The notes beneath the pieces were generated by a model that saw nothing but the letters and a program-made list of their open reading frames with translations, ran no database searches and was not told the DNA's origin. The translations under genes were made by a program, and so were the position numbers. Source: Bdellovibrio bacteriovorus (GTDB lineage Bacteria; Bdellovibrionota; Bdellovibrionia; Bdellovibrionales; Bdellovibrionaceae). From it: DNA of 64,000 nucleotides. Below, in pieces: positions 27,255 through 36,337 of this stretch (within the stretch, counting starts at the first letter, position 1; every line of letters starts with the position of its first letter). The stretch is from the NCBI RefSeq assembly GCF_025558485.1, contig NZ_CP102930.1:1674001-1738000 (forward strand), given 5' to 3'.

Positions 27255-27737
27255 ATGAAGTTTTTGACAGCATTGATTGTCACGATGGGGATTTCAACCG
27301 CAACGATGGCTCAAAGCGTGGTCGTGGATGTTGTTTTGAATCCAATGGGGGATTTCAAAGGCAAGACATCCGATGTTAAAGGTGAAGCGATTGTCAAAGG
27401 AGACGAGGTCTCTGCTCAGAATATCGTGGTCAACCTGAAGAATATTAAAACCGGCGTGGAAGTGCGGGACAAACACACGCAAAAGTATCTGGAAACCAGC
27501 AAGTATCCGGAAGCAGTTTTGCTTTCTGCAACGGGTAAAGGCGGCAAAGGGACTGGTAAGATCAAAATCCGCGGCGTGGAAAAAGACATCGCGGGCACTT
27601 ACAAAGTTGAAGGCAAAGTGCTGAAGGCAACATTCAAGCTTAAATTGAGTGACTTCGGTATCAGCGACATCAACTACATGGGTGTTGGTGTGGAAGACGA
27701 AGTCACCTTGAATGTGAATCTGCCGGTTAAGTCCTAA
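27255..27737 (+). CDS. YceI-family periplasmic protein
   Basis: 160 residues with a signal peptide cut after 'TATMA-QS'. The rest fits the lipocalin-like YceI family, which binds polyisoprenoids: 'GDEVSAQNIVVNLKNIKTG', 'RDKHTQKYLETSKYPEA' and 'LSDFGISDINYMGVGVED' are the family strips. The gene has GGGTGGAGGGG before its ATG. Its stop overlaps that of the converging barrel gene by two bases, so no terminator separates them. Confidence 0.9.
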   Translation: MKFLTALIVTMGISTATMAQSVVVDVVLNPMGDFKGKTSDVKGEAIVKGDEVSAQNIVVNLKNIKTGVEVRDKHTQKYLETSKYPEAVLLSATGKGGKGTGKIKIRGVEKDIAGTYKVEGKVLKATFKLKLSDFGISDINYMGVGVEDEVTLNVNLPVKS

Positions 27738-28369
27738 AAGCGGTAATTAACGCCGACTTTCCAAAGCGTGTCCCCCTCTTTGAGGGGGCCCAGGCCTGAA
27801 TAGAAATCCCATTTGCGGAACAGGCGAATATTCAAATCCAACAGACCTGCGACATAAAGATTGCGCCCGGCATCCACAATTTGCGTGGAGGTTTCGCGGG
27901 GCCAGTCAATGTTCTTGTACATTCCCATCAAGGTCACGCCGGCATTGATACGACCGGAGAAACGATAAAAGCCGCGAGGGGAGACTCCGTAAGTCGTAAA
28001 GGCCACTTTGTCCTGCAGATAACCTTCGCCCGGAACCCCGCCATTGGCGCGACCGGACCCGATAAACACACCCGCACTCCAGCCCCAGCGATAATAAGTG
28101 ATTTCCTTCATCAGGGTGACGGTGATGGCATTGTAGTTTGCGGGCTGGCGGCTCATATTGATGCCGTCCTGCACGCGCAGGGTTTCATTCCACTGAAGGG
28201 TGGAAAGGCTGACACCCCAGTTTTGCAATGAACGGGAACGTGCCGGTTTTTTGGTCGCTGTTTCTGTGGCCGGAGTGGATTCTTCCGTCGTTTCGTCGGT
28301 TTCTTCCTGGGCATAGGCGGTGTGAGTCACTAAGCCCATTGTCAAAAGCAGCAGCAGGATTTTTTTCAT
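27734..28369 (-). CDS. Predicted outer-membrane barrel protein
   Basis: ATG 28369 follows TAGGAGAG and gives a signal peptide ending 'TAYA-QE'. A Glu/Thr-rich linker is followed by a barrel-like domain of about 150 residues with strands such as 'WGWSAGVFIGSGRA' and 'GVSPRGFYRFSGRINAGVT' and a terminal '..VGVNYRF' (final Phe), the outer-membrane insertion signal. I recognise no specific family. It lies eight bases after the haem-barrel gene on the same strand and is probably cotranscribed with it. Confidence 0.7.
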   Translation of the reverse strand: MKKILLLLLTMGLVTHTAYAQEETDETTEESTPATETATKKPARSRSLQNWGVSLSTLQWNETLRVQDGINMSRQPANYNAITVTLMKEITYYRWGWSAGVFIGSGRANGGVPGEGYLQDKVAFTTYGVSPRGFYRFSGRINAGVTLMGMYKNIDWPRETSTQIVDAGRNLYVAGLLDLNIRLFRKWDFYSGLGPLKEGDTLWKVGVNYRF

Positions 28370-28377
28370 GAGCTCTC

Positions 28378-29541
28378 CTAGTAAGAAACGTGCACTTGGC
28401 CTTGCAGGGACCATTGATCCTCAGCACCGCCGGAAGCCTGATAAGTTTTGTTGTTCACGCCCATCACTCGCAATTCGGTACGGGGCAGGGGGAACATCAG
28501 GGCCCCGATCGCCCACTTCATGCTTTCGTCGGAGGATTCTGTGATGGTTCTTTTGGAATGTTCGATAACGGAAAGCAGATTGTATCCGCGTTCCAGATTC
28601 ACCAGGGTTTGCACCAGAGCATAAGTTCCCAGTTCAGGATCAGTGACACCGATTTGTGGTGTGCGCTCTTTCAAACCGATTTCCGCCATGATGGCGGAGC
28701 CTTTGGACAGGCCCATGCGCGTGGTGAATGCTGCAAGCTTCCACTTTTCCAGGTCACTTTCAGACATCAGGAAGGAGCCGCCAATTTTGAATTTTTCAAA
28801 GACCTGATATTCACCCGCGATGGAATAGCCTTTTTGTTTTTCGTTGTCCTCTTGAGCGGCATTTCCAAAGAAGGCATTCAGGGCAATGTCCCAGTCAGGA
28901 TAAGTGAAGTGGGCAATGGCGCCCTGAGACTGGTCAAACTGTCCCAGTGTGATGACTTTACGATTCACCGCCGAGTGATCGACGTTGCGGATGCCGAAAG
29001 CCTTGTCCATCTGGCCCACATAGATCCACAGGTTGTTGCTTTGCTTCCAGCGCAGATAGTATTCACGCATAAACCAGGTGTTGGTTTTTCCGTAGTACGC
29101 TTCCTGACCTGTGTATCCAATCGTGGTGATCAGGGCATAGGTCTGCTTTTTATCCAGGAAGAAGTTCATGTTGATATCATTCTGCATGTTGTAGAACTTC
29201 TCGATCGTGGCTTTGGAGCCCGGAGAGGTCTTTAGCCACAGACCACGATATTTTAAACCTGGACGAACCCACCATGGAAGTTGTTTGGTTCCCAAGAATC
29301 CGGACATCATCGAGATTTCTTCATCTTCCATTTTTTTAGGGAACACGGCGCGGGAGGTGATTTCACCGGCAAACAGGGCGCGACCGTAGTCATTCAGCGC
29401 GCCGCCACCCAGACCATTGTAATGGCAGGTGATGCAGGAGGAGTAAGAGTAGCCAATAAAGTCAGGGTAGGCCTCAGCCGTTTCGGTTTGAAGAATCGCC
29501 GCAAAGATGAAAACTGCCAGAAGATATTTAATGTGTCTCAC
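28378..29541 (-). CDS. Outer-membrane barrel with N-terminal c-type haem site
   Basis: The start is taken as GTG 29541 because it opens a compact signal peptide ('HIKYLLAVFIFAAILQTETAEA') and leaves 79 bases to the divergent gene; ATG 29601 is the alternative. Soon after cleavage comes 'SSCITCHYNGLGGG', a CxxCH site, and then a barrel of about 330 residues ('GLKYRGLWLK', 'REYYLRWKQSNNLWIYVGQM') ending in '..GQVHVSY'. A haem tethered to a barrel suggests electron transfer across or at the outer membrane, or a folding anchor. Function is inferred. Confidence 0.7.
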   Translation of the reverse strand: MRHIKYLLAVFIFAAILQTETAEAYPDFIGYSYSSCITCHYNGLGGGALNDYGRALFAGEITSRAVFPKKMEDEEISMMSGFLGTKQLPWWVRPGLKYRGLWLKTSPGSKATIEKFYNMQNDINMNFFLDKKQTYALITTIGYTGQEAYYGKTNTWFMREYYLRWKQSNNLWIYVGQMDKAFGIRNVDHSAVNRKVITLGQFDQSQGAIAHFTYPDWDIALNAFFGNAAQEDNEKQKGYSIAGEYQVFEKFKIGGSFLMSESDLEKWKLAAFTTRMGLSKGSAIMAEIGLKERTPQIGVTDPELGTYALVQTLVNLERGYNLLSVIEHSKRTITESSDESMKWAIGALMFPLPRTELRVMGVNNKTYQASGGAEDQWSLQGQVHVSY

Positions 29542-29549
29542 AATGAGAA
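29535..29549. promoter_or_regulatory. GTCTCAC-type palindrome overlapping the haem-barrel start
   Basis: GTCTCACAATGAGAA resembles the palindrome at 4279-4293. It covers the proposed GTG start of the minus-strand gene, so if it is an operator it would act as a roadblock. Confidence 0.3.
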
Positions 29550-29620
29550 ATTCTAAGTGACGAGACAAGATAATCAATAAAAATCTATATCTGGCACGCA
29601 TACTGGCCGATAAGTTTCCC

Positions 29621-30392
29621 ATGGAAGTAAAAACCACCACTCTAGAACGTCCCAGGACTGTTGAAATGGCCGCAGCGGTGCTGATTCTCACTCCCTTGCT
29701 GGATGTGATGATGATGCAGCGATCAGGCGTTTCCATCCTGACTTGGCTTAGTTGGATCTTCGTGTTCGGCGCTGGCGTGACGCTGATGATTCGTCATAAA
29801 TCCTCATGGATCATCGGCATTGTCTTGTGTGCGGCATTTGTTGTGGACACCTCATATCATTTGGTCCAGGAGCTGAACGCCGTTGATCCCATTGTCAGTT
29901 CTGCGCGACTGCTGGATTGTCTGATCGTTGTGTTTATTGTCGTCACTGTGTTTTCGTTTTTCCGTTATCCGTATCTGGATCGTCGTCAAAACTGGTTTGC
30001 GCCGACAGGTGACCGCTTATTGTCCCGGAAGTCACAGGTTCCATCGTGCAAGTGTCACCCAAGACCGTGATCCGCGTGGATCCGGATGTGACCCTTAACA
30101 GCTATAACTATCGGACTTCTTCGGATGGTATCAACTGGACGGGAAAACTGAAGCTCAAACTGTGGATTTGTCATATACCGGGGCTCGCATCGCGGTGCCA
30201 GAGGGGACGGGCTCTTACGCAAAAGGGCAGGCCGTTTCCATTCAGCTTTCTGAAATCAATGATATTCAGTGCGAGGGCAGGGTGATTGACATGCAGGGCG
30301 GTATTCTGCGTGTTCACTTCGCAGGACTGAATTCCAGTGAAAAAGAGCTGCTTCGTCAGTGGCTTTCCAGCCAAAATCTGCAAAAAACATAG
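29621..30392 (+). pseudogene. Membrane-anchored PilZ protein broken by two frameshifts
   Basis: The first frame (29621-30070) encodes about 130 correct residues with four membrane helices and reaches 'NWFAPTGDR' before going out of frame. The middle frame resumes with 'VPEVTGSIVQVSPKTVIRV' and the third frame with 'TEAQTVDLSYTGARIAV', which carries the PilZ 'DLSYTG' (DxSxxG) motif and runs to the stop at 30392. Each shift equals loss of one base: one at the TT of 30017-30018, one in the A-run 30144-30147. Restoring a T and an A gives one continuous protein of about 257 residues. It is either a sequencing error in short homopolymers or a real disruption. Confidence 0.8.
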
Positions 30393-30454
30393 AATCCTCT
30401 TTCGTCTCTGTCATTTTTAGGGCATAAGTGGGCTTTTCCAACAAGGTGGATCGC

Positions 30455-31177
30455 ATGGCGAAAACAACAAAGAAAACATCCAAGCACACATCTAAAAAAG
30501 CAGCCAGGAACAAAGAGGAATCTTTGTCTGTTGACGTTGCGCCAACCGTAAAACAAATCCTTGAAAATGTCCGTCCGACACCAATGGTGCATAACGGTCT
30601 GACCAACGAGGAAAAAATCGAACGTATCACCGAAAAATTCACGGACATCATGCAGACCCTGGGATTGGATTTGGATGACGATTCCTTGCGCGAAACGCCT
30701 CGTCGTGTGGCCAAGATGTATGTGAATGAAGTCTTTGGTGGTCTGGATCCGAAAAAATTCCCGAAGATGACAGTGATCGAAAATAAAATGAGCTACGATC
30801 AAATGATCGTGGTGCAAAATATCGGTTGTCTGTCTTTCTGCGAACACCACTTCCTGCCAATTGATGGTTTTGCGACAGTGGCGTACATTCCCAACCAAAA
30901 GGTCATCGGGCTTTCCAAGATCAATCGTATTGTGCAGTATTTCTCACGACGCCCTCAGGTGCAGGAGCGTCTGACCAAGCAGATCGCGGATTGTTTGCAG
31001 TACATTCTGGGCACTGAACACGTGGCTGTTCACATCAATGCCAAACACTACTGTGTGATGATGAGAGGTATTGAAGACACCTCCAGCACCACCAGTACCA
31101 GTGACCTCAGAGGTCACTTCAAGAGCCGCATGGAAACCCGCGAAGAGTTCCTCGAGCACTGCCGAACGAAATATTAA
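30455..31177 (+). CDS. folE: GTP cyclohydrolase I
   Basis: 240 residues starting at ATG 30455 after AAGGTGG; the extension to 30428 is not supported. A Lys-rich N-terminal tail of about 40 residues precedes the catalytic domain. The zinc ligands and active-site His are visible in '[12 protein letters not shown]' and '[10 protein letters not shown]', with '[24 protein letters not shown]' between. The enzyme makes 7,8-dihydroneopterin triphosphate from GTP, the first step to tetrahydrofolate. It is a single-gene unit with its own terminator. Confidence 0.96.
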   Translation: MAKTTKKTSKHTSKKAARNKEESLSVDVAPTVKQILENVRPTPMVHNGLTNEEKIERITEKFTDIMQTLGLDLDDDSLRETPRRVAKMYVNEVFGGLDPKKFPKMTVIENKMSYDQMIVVQNIGCLSFCEHHFLPIDGFATVAYIPNQKVIGLSKINRIVQYFSRRPQVQERLTKQIADCLQYILGTEHVAVHINAKHYCVMMRGIEDTSSTTSTSDLRGHFKSRMETREEFLEHCRTKY

Positions 31178-31179
31178 AA

Positions 31180-31212
31180 AAAAGGGAGGCTTGAGACCTC
31201 CCTTTTTTGTTT
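31180..31212. terminator. Bidirectional terminator between folE and pepN
   Basis: AAAAGGGAGG (31180-31189) pairs with CCTCCCTTTT (31197-31206) around a short loop and a T-run follows. Both converging genes end at it. Confidence 0.9.
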
Positions 31213-33834
31213 TTATGACAGGGCAGACTGCAGTAGCTCGCGGGAGTTTTTGGACAAAGACTCCACAGCGACCATGCGTTTGATTTGGGTCAGGGCCTTT
31301 TCCTTCATGGCTGGTTCCAGCTTTTGCACAAAATTGAAAGCAGCGCACAGACGGGCGGCCACTTGCGGGTTCTTGGTGTCGATCTCAAGGATCTTGTCAG
31401 CATAGAACTCGTAAGCGTTGGTGTTCGGATCATTGAAGCGCACCAGATTTGCACCAAAGGCGCGAAGCAATGAATAGACATTGTTCGGGTTGGTGATGTT
31501 AAATGCCGGATGCTTCGTCAAAGCTTTGACGTCTTCCAGAACCTGTTTGCGATTTGTTGTCGCCTGTGCCGTGAACCACTTGTTCAGAACCACAGAATCA
31601 TTCTTCCAGTCTTCATAGAAGTTCTGCAAAGCTTTTTCACGGTGAGCAGATTCTGAATCCGCCAGAATCATCATGGCAGTCATACGATCTGTCATGTTTT
31701 GCGCTTCCCAATATTGCTTGTTCACGATTTCCATGATTTCCGGATCGTGCAGTTCCGCCAGATAAGTCAAAGCCTGATTTTTCAAAGAGCGATGACCAAA
31801 GACTTTGGTGTCACGGCTTTTGGGCTCTACATTGTGGAACTTGCGATAGATGTTCAGCAAAGCACCACGATTTTCTTTGGCAATGGCCTGACGTAAAGCT
31901 GTGCGCGCCTGATAGAAGGCCTCTGCATCCAGAACGGCTTCTTCCTGTGCCAAAACGGCGTAACTTGGCAGTTGTAGCATTTTAGCCTTGAAAGACGGGT
32001 CCATGGATTCGTCAGCGATAATGGCGCTCACTGCTTTAACAAAGCGCGGGTCCACATTCAATGCTTGCTTGTTACGAGCCTGATCAATCAGCTTGTGCAG
32101 CAGACGCAGGGAGATCTTTTGTGCCATCTCACGACGGTTGAAAGAATCCGTGTCTTTTTCCATCAGGAAGTACAGGTCTTCTTCCGAAGCTTCCCACTTC
32201 AAATTGATAGGTGCAGAGAACTCACGTAGGATTGAAAGAACCGGGCGGTCTTTCAGGCCTGTGAAGGTGTAAACTTCTTTTTGCTCTTTTAGCTCAATCA
32301 GGTTTTTGCCGTCACTGTTCACTGTGATTTTGTCACAATTCAGTTTTAAATCGCTTCCGGATTTGTCCAGAAGACCCATCATCAATGGAATATGGAACGG
32401 TTCTTTGTGCGGCTGGCCCGGAGTCGCGGGGCAGCTTTGTTCCAATGTGACCGTCAGTTCACCTTTGGCGGCATCGAAGTTTTCCTGAATTGTCACCACC
32501 GGAGTTCCGGCCTGATGATACCAGCGGCGGAACTGTGTGAAGTCCTTGCCATTCGGAGTGGCAATCGCAGAGGCAAAGTCCTCGGTTGTCACAGCCTGAC
32601 CATCATGGCGACGGAAGTATTCATCCATGCCTTTGCGGAAGCCTTTACGACCCACGATTTTTTGCATCATGCGAATCACTTCAGAGCCTTTTTCGTAAAT
32701 GGTCATGGTGAAGAAGTTATCCACCGCCATGCACGACTCTGGACGAACCGGGTGCGCGTTGGGGCCGGCGTCTTCAGCAAACTGGCCTGCGCGCAAAGCA
32801 TCCACATCCTCGATACGCTGAACACCACGATCTGTCATGTCAGCAGAAAACTCCTGATCGCGGAAGACGGTCAGACCCTCTTTCAAAGAAAGCTGGAACC
32901 AGTCACGCAAAGTCACACGATTGCCTGTCCAGTTGTGGAAGTATTCGTGTGCTACGACGGATTCGATACTGTGGAAGTCCACGTCTGTGGCCGAATTGGA
33001 ATCCGCCAGCACCAGACGGGAATTGAAGATGTTCAGGCCTTTGTTTTCCATCGCGCCCGCATTGAAATCATCAATTGCCACGATCATGTAGTCGTTCAGG
33101 TCATATTCCAGACCGAAGACCTCTTCGTCCCATTTCATGGATTTTTTCAGGGAATCCATCGCATGCCAGCAGCGCTCTTGTTTGCCGTGGGCTGCATACA
33201 CTTCCAGATTCACCTTGCGACCGTTCACAGTGGTGAAGGTGTCGCGAATCACACCCAAGTCACCGGCAACCAGTGCGAACAGGTAGCACGGTTTCTTGTG
33301 CGGATCTTTCCAGAAGGCTTTATGGCGGCCATTGCCCAGGTCCTCGATTTTGATGCGATCCCCATTGGACAGCAGCACCGGATATTTTTGTTTGTCCGCT
33401 TCGATGGTCACGGAATAAGAGGTCATCACATCCGGACGGTCAAAGAAGAAAGTGATCTTGCGGAAGCCCTGGGCTTCACACTGTGTGCAGAAGATCCCGT
33501 TGGATTTGTAAAGACCTTCCAGCGAGGTGTTGTTCTGCGGTTGCAGTTCTGTTTCGATTTCCAAAGTGAAGCTGTCGGGAACTGATGGAACAATCAGCTC
33601 TTCAGCTGTGATCTGGTATTGGTCGGCACTCAGGGGCTTGTCGTTGATTTTGATGCTGACCAGCTTCAATTCCTCGCCGTTCAGGTGAAGGGCGGCACCG
33701 GCTTCAGTTCTGCGAACCTGGCTTTTTGCGACAACTCGACAAAAGTCTTCATTCAGATTGAAGTCGAGGTTTACGGAATCCACCGTGAACGCTGGCTCTT
33801 TATAGTCTTTCAGGTAAATTTTCTCTTGTTTCAT
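31213..33834 (-). CDS. pepN: Aminopeptidase N (M1 family)
   Basis: The product has 873 residues, close to the usual PepN length. It shows the exopeptidase motif 'GAMEN' (260-264), the zinc site 'HEYFH' (296-300) with the third ligand Glu319 in 'LKEG', and the Tyr-bearing 'FTMTIYEKGSEVIRMM'. Domain order is N-terminal beta saddle, thermolysin-like domain, small beta domain and a helical C-terminal half, as in the Escherichia coli enzyme. There is no signal peptide, so it should trim peptides in the cytoplasm. Its ATG follows CGAGG and is divergent from the VOC gene by 26 bases. Confidence 0.96.
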   Translation of the reverse strand: MKQEKIYLKDYKEPAFTVDSVNLDFNLNEDFCRVVAKSQVRRTEAGAALHLNGEELKLVSIKINDKPLSADQYQITAEELIVPSVPDSFTLEIETELQPQNNTSLEGLYKSNGIFCTQCEAQGFRKITFFFDRPDVMTSYSVTIEADKQKYPVLLSNGDRIKIEDLGNGRHKAFWKDPHKKPCYLFALVAGDLGVIRDTFTTVNGRKVNLEVYAAHGKQERCWHAMDSLKKSMKWDEEVFGLEYDLNDYMIVAIDDFNAGAMENKGLNIFNSRLVLADSNSATDVDFHSIESVVAHEYFHNWTGNRVTLRDWFQLSLKEGLTVFRDQEFSADMTDRGVQRIEDVDALRAGQFAEDAGPNAHPVRPESCMAVDNFFTMTIYEKGSEVIRMMQKIVGRKGFRKGMDEYFRRHDGQAVTTEDFASAIATPNGKDFTQFRRWYHQAGTPVVTIQENFDAAKGELTVTLEQSCPATPGQPHKEPFHIPLMMGLLDKSGSDLKLNCDKITVNSDGKNLIELKEQKEVYTFTGLKDRPVLSILREFSAPINLKWEASEEDLYFLMEKDTDSFNRREMAQKISLRLLHKLIDQARNKQALNVDPRFVKAVSAIIADESMDPSFKAKMLQLPSYAVLAQEEAVLDAEAFYQARTALRQAIAKENRGALLNIYRKFHNVEPKSRDTKVFGHRSLKNQALTYLAELHDPEIMEIVNKQYWEAQNMTDRMTAMMILADSESAHREKALQNFYEDWKNDSVVLNKWFTAQATTNRKQVLEDVKALTKHPAFNITNPNNVYSLLRAFGANLVRFNDPNTNAYEFYADKILEIDTKNPQVAARLCAAFNFVQKLEPAMKEKALTQIKRMVAVESLSKNSRELLQSALS

Positions 33835-33860
33835 AAGGCCTCGATTCGGATAATGGGCAG

Positions 33861-34217
33861 ATGAGTTTACTTTTCACTTCTATCACAATAAACACCACGC
33901 AGCTACAGGGCATGTTGGGTTTTTATCGAATTATCGGCTTTCAATTTACAGCGTCAAAAGTTGATAAGGGGAGTGAAGTCCACAGAGCCGTTCATAACGG
34001 TGTCGAGTTCTCTTTGTACAATATCCAGAATCCGCAGAGGTCTCAGATTCCGAGCCTGCAATTGGGCTTTAAGATCACTGATCTGGAAAAAACGGTGCAG
34101 GAACTTGTCAAAGTCCCGGGGGCTATGTGCATTTTAGACCCTACGGATATGCCTGATGGCAAAAAAGCCATCGTCTTGGACCCTGACGGCCATTCCATCG
34201 AACTTTGCGAACTATAA
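33861..34217 (+). CDS. VOC/glyoxalase-like protein
   Basis: 118 residues folded as two beta-alpha-beta-beta-beta units: 'TQLQGMLGFYRIIGFQFTAS' at the start and 'DPTDMPDGKKAIVLDPDGHS' with a final 'IELCEL' at the end. 'LDPDGHSIEL' is the common metal-ligand Glu strip of the vicinal-oxygen-chelate family. The other ligands are uncertain, so glyoxalase activity cannot be claimed. It is a single gene, divergent from pepN. Confidence 0.8.
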   Translation: MSLLFTSITINTTQLQGMLGFYRIIGFQFTASKVDKGSEVHRAVHNGVEFSLYNIQNPQRSQIPSLQLGFKITDLEKTVQELVKVPGAMCILDPTDMPDGKKAIVLDPDGHSIELCEL

Positions 34218-34282
34218 AAAAAGCCCCGGTTGTCTAATCTGTCCCAGAAACGGGGTACAGATCAGTCCGGGGCTTTTTTCTT
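34216..34282. terminator. Nested two-tier terminator
   Basis: The outer stem GCCCCGG (34223-34229) pairs with CCGGGGC (34267-34273), with A- and T-runs at its ends. A second stem, ATCTGTCCC (34237-34245) with GGG-GT-ACAGAT (34253-34262), fills what would be the loop. It serves both the VOC gene and the converging S9 peptidase gene. Confidence 0.8.
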
Positions 34283-34291
34283 TTATGTCCT

Positions 34292-36271
34292 CTACTGAGG
34301 CGTTGTGATGAATTGCGCCGAAGAAGCCTTCACATGAGCCTCGATCGGCTCCAAGCGCCCCTTCAAATACTTTTGCAGGAACTCTTCGGTGATGGCATTC
34401 GCCCCCATATTGTTGGCGGCTTTGGCAAAACCGTGGCCCTCGTCCGGGAACAGCACATATTCCACCGGGATCTTTTTTGCCATCATGGCGTTGTAAATCT
34501 GATCGGCCTCGGCTTTCTTCACGCGAGGATCATTGGCTCCTTGCAGAATCAGCAGCGGCTTTTTAATTTTATCCGCATAAGTCAGCGGAGAACGCTCTTT
34601 CAAAAGCTTTTTGCCTTCTTTGGTGGTTGGATCACCCACGCGTTTGTACAGGTTTGCGCGGAAGCTTTCCCAGTAAGGAGGAACCGTATTAAGCAAGGTT
34701 TCCAGATTGGACGGGCCGACGATGTCCACAGCTGCCGCAAAAGTGTCCGGAGTGAAAGTCACCCCCGCCAGCGCCGCATAGCCGCCATAAGATCCACCCA
34801 TGATGACCACTTGCTCGGGATCAGCATAACCGTTTTTAACAGCCCAGTTAACCGCATCAATCAGGTCGTCGTGCATTTTGCGACCCCATTGTTTGTCTCC
34901 GGCATTCAAAAACTTTTTCCCAAATCCGGTGGAGGCTCTGAAGTTCACACTAAGGACATTGTAGCCCCGGTCCGCCAGCCATTGATGGTAGGGATTATAG
35001 CCGTAGTCATCACGTCCCCAAGGGCCACCGTGAACAAATAGCACCAAAGACTTGCCAGCGGGCTTTCGGGCTTGAGTCAGATAGGAAACCAGCTGGAAGC
35101 CATCGCGGGATGGAATTTCCACAGCCTCCATCGGGTTCAGGCGGTCGGCGTAAGGAATCATGTCTTGCGTATGATACAGAGGAGCACTGAGTGTCTTGGT
35201 TTTGACATCATAGAAATAAAACGCCACAGGTTTATCCGTGGAATCCGCAAACAACACCCACTGGTTTCCATCCAGACTCATGGAGGTCACAGAGACTTCC
35301 GTGTTCAGTTTTTTCTCGATATCTTCAAAGTGAGTCTGGAAATCCTTGTCAAAGAACTGGATGTCGCGTTTCAAATAATAGGAAGATGCCCACAAAAGCT
35401 TTCCGGTTTGGGGATGCATTTGCAGGTTTTGAATATCCGAGCGTTCATCTGAAGCCAGCGCTTTGGTTTTGTCGGTTTTCAGATCCCATTCAACCAGTGC
35501 AGCCTTGTCGCGTTTACGACTGTCCACCAGATAAACCTTGCTGCCATCGTGAGAAACGTCCACCGCTGAAGAGGTCAGGCTGTCTTCAAATGGAATCACG
35601 CTCTTTTTGGTGAATTTTTTGTTTTTATCATTCCACAGATAAAGGGTGGAAGAACCGTCCTTGTTGGATTTGCTGGCCAGAACGGGATGATAGTTTTTAT
35701 CAAACAGAATGCCGGCGAAGTTTTCGGTGTTCGTGAACAGAGCCGTGGTCGCTTTGGTTGTTAGATTCAGGATTTTGTAGTCAAAGAACTTTGGATCGCG
35801 TTCATTGGAAATAATCACCACTTCATTGGGGCGAAGATGGCTGATCTCTGCGATCTGTGAGGTGGTTTTGCCGGGTTTGGTGATTTCTGTGGTTTCGCCC
35901 GTGGCAACATTCAGGGTGTAAAGACCGTAGTTTTCATCACCCGCGGTGTCCTGACTGAAGATCAAAGTGCCCGGGGTATAAGTCCAGTTGTAGCGGAAAA
36001 TACCGCGCTTGCTGTCGTGGGTGACTGGCTTTGCCGTTTCTGGCTTGCCAAAGTCCTGAACCCAGATGTTCAAAACACCTTTGTGTTCAGAAAGATAAGC
36101 CACATATTTTCCATCCGGGCTGATTCTGATTCCCGTAATATCCGGATTGCCGAAAAGAACTTCACGCGGAATATATTCGGAATTCACGGTTTCTTTTTTA
36201 TTTAAAGATTGGCAGGCACTCATGGAGAAAACCAGAGCGGCCATCAGAGGCACTTTCAATACTGTCGTCAT
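34292..36271 (-). CDS. S9 (prolyl oligopeptidase family) peptidase, lipoprotein
   Basis: 659 residues with a lipoprotein leader ending 'FSMSAC'. The N-terminal 380 residues form a WD40/TolB-like propeller ('ITGIRISPDGKYVAYLSE' is the first blade). The alpha/beta-hydrolase domain has 'FVHGGPWGRDDYG', the nucleophile Ser in 'GGSYGGYAAL', Asp in 'QGANDPRVKKAEA' and His in 'DEGHGFAK'. These fit acylaminoacyl-peptidase/DPP-type S9 enzymes that cut short peptides. ATG 36271 follows CAGGAG. It is probably periplasmic and helps degrade prey peptides. Confidence 0.93.
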   Translation of the reverse strand: MTTVLKVPLMAALVFSMSACQSLNKKETVNSEYIPREVLFGNPDITGIRISPDGKYVAYLSEHKGVLNIWVQDFGKPETAKPVTHDSKRGIFRYNWTYTPGTLIFSQDTAGDENYGLYTLNVATGETTEITKPGKTTSQIAEISHLRPNEVVIISNERDPKFFDYKILNLTTKATTALFTNTENFAGILFDKNYHPVLASKSNKDGSSTLYLWNDKNKKFTKKSVIPFEDSLTSSAVDVSHDGSKVYLVDSRKRDKAALVEWDLKTDKTKALASDERSDIQNLQMHPQTGKLLWASSYYLKRDIQFFDKDFQTHFEDIEKKLNTEVSVTSMSLDGNQWVLFADSTDKPVAFYFYDVKTKTLSAPLYHTQDMIPYADRLNPMEAVEIPSRDGFQLVSYLTQARKPAGKSLVLFVHGGPWGRDDYGYNPYHQWLADRGYNVLSVNFRASTGFGKKFLNAGDKQWGRKMHDDLIDAVNWAVKNGYADPEQVVIMGGSYGGYAALAGVTFTPDTFAAAVDIVGPSNLETLLNTVPPYWESFRANLYKRVGDPTTKEGKKLLKERSPLTYADKIKKPLLILQGANDPRVKKAEADQIYNAMMAKKIPVEYVLFPDEGHGFAKAANNMGANAITEEFLQKYLKGRLEPIEAHVKASSAQFITTPQ

Positions 36272-36337
36272 TAAATGGACTCCTGTTTTGGTGACTTTAT
36301 CGTAGGTTAGCCACCATTGGAGTCAAGAGAAGGAAAT

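Noticed and set aside
30046..30285. Separate small gene in the middle of the PilZ locus
   Set aside because: Its N-terminal part continues the upstream frame and its C-terminal part is out of frame with the PilZ domain; frameshifts explain it better.
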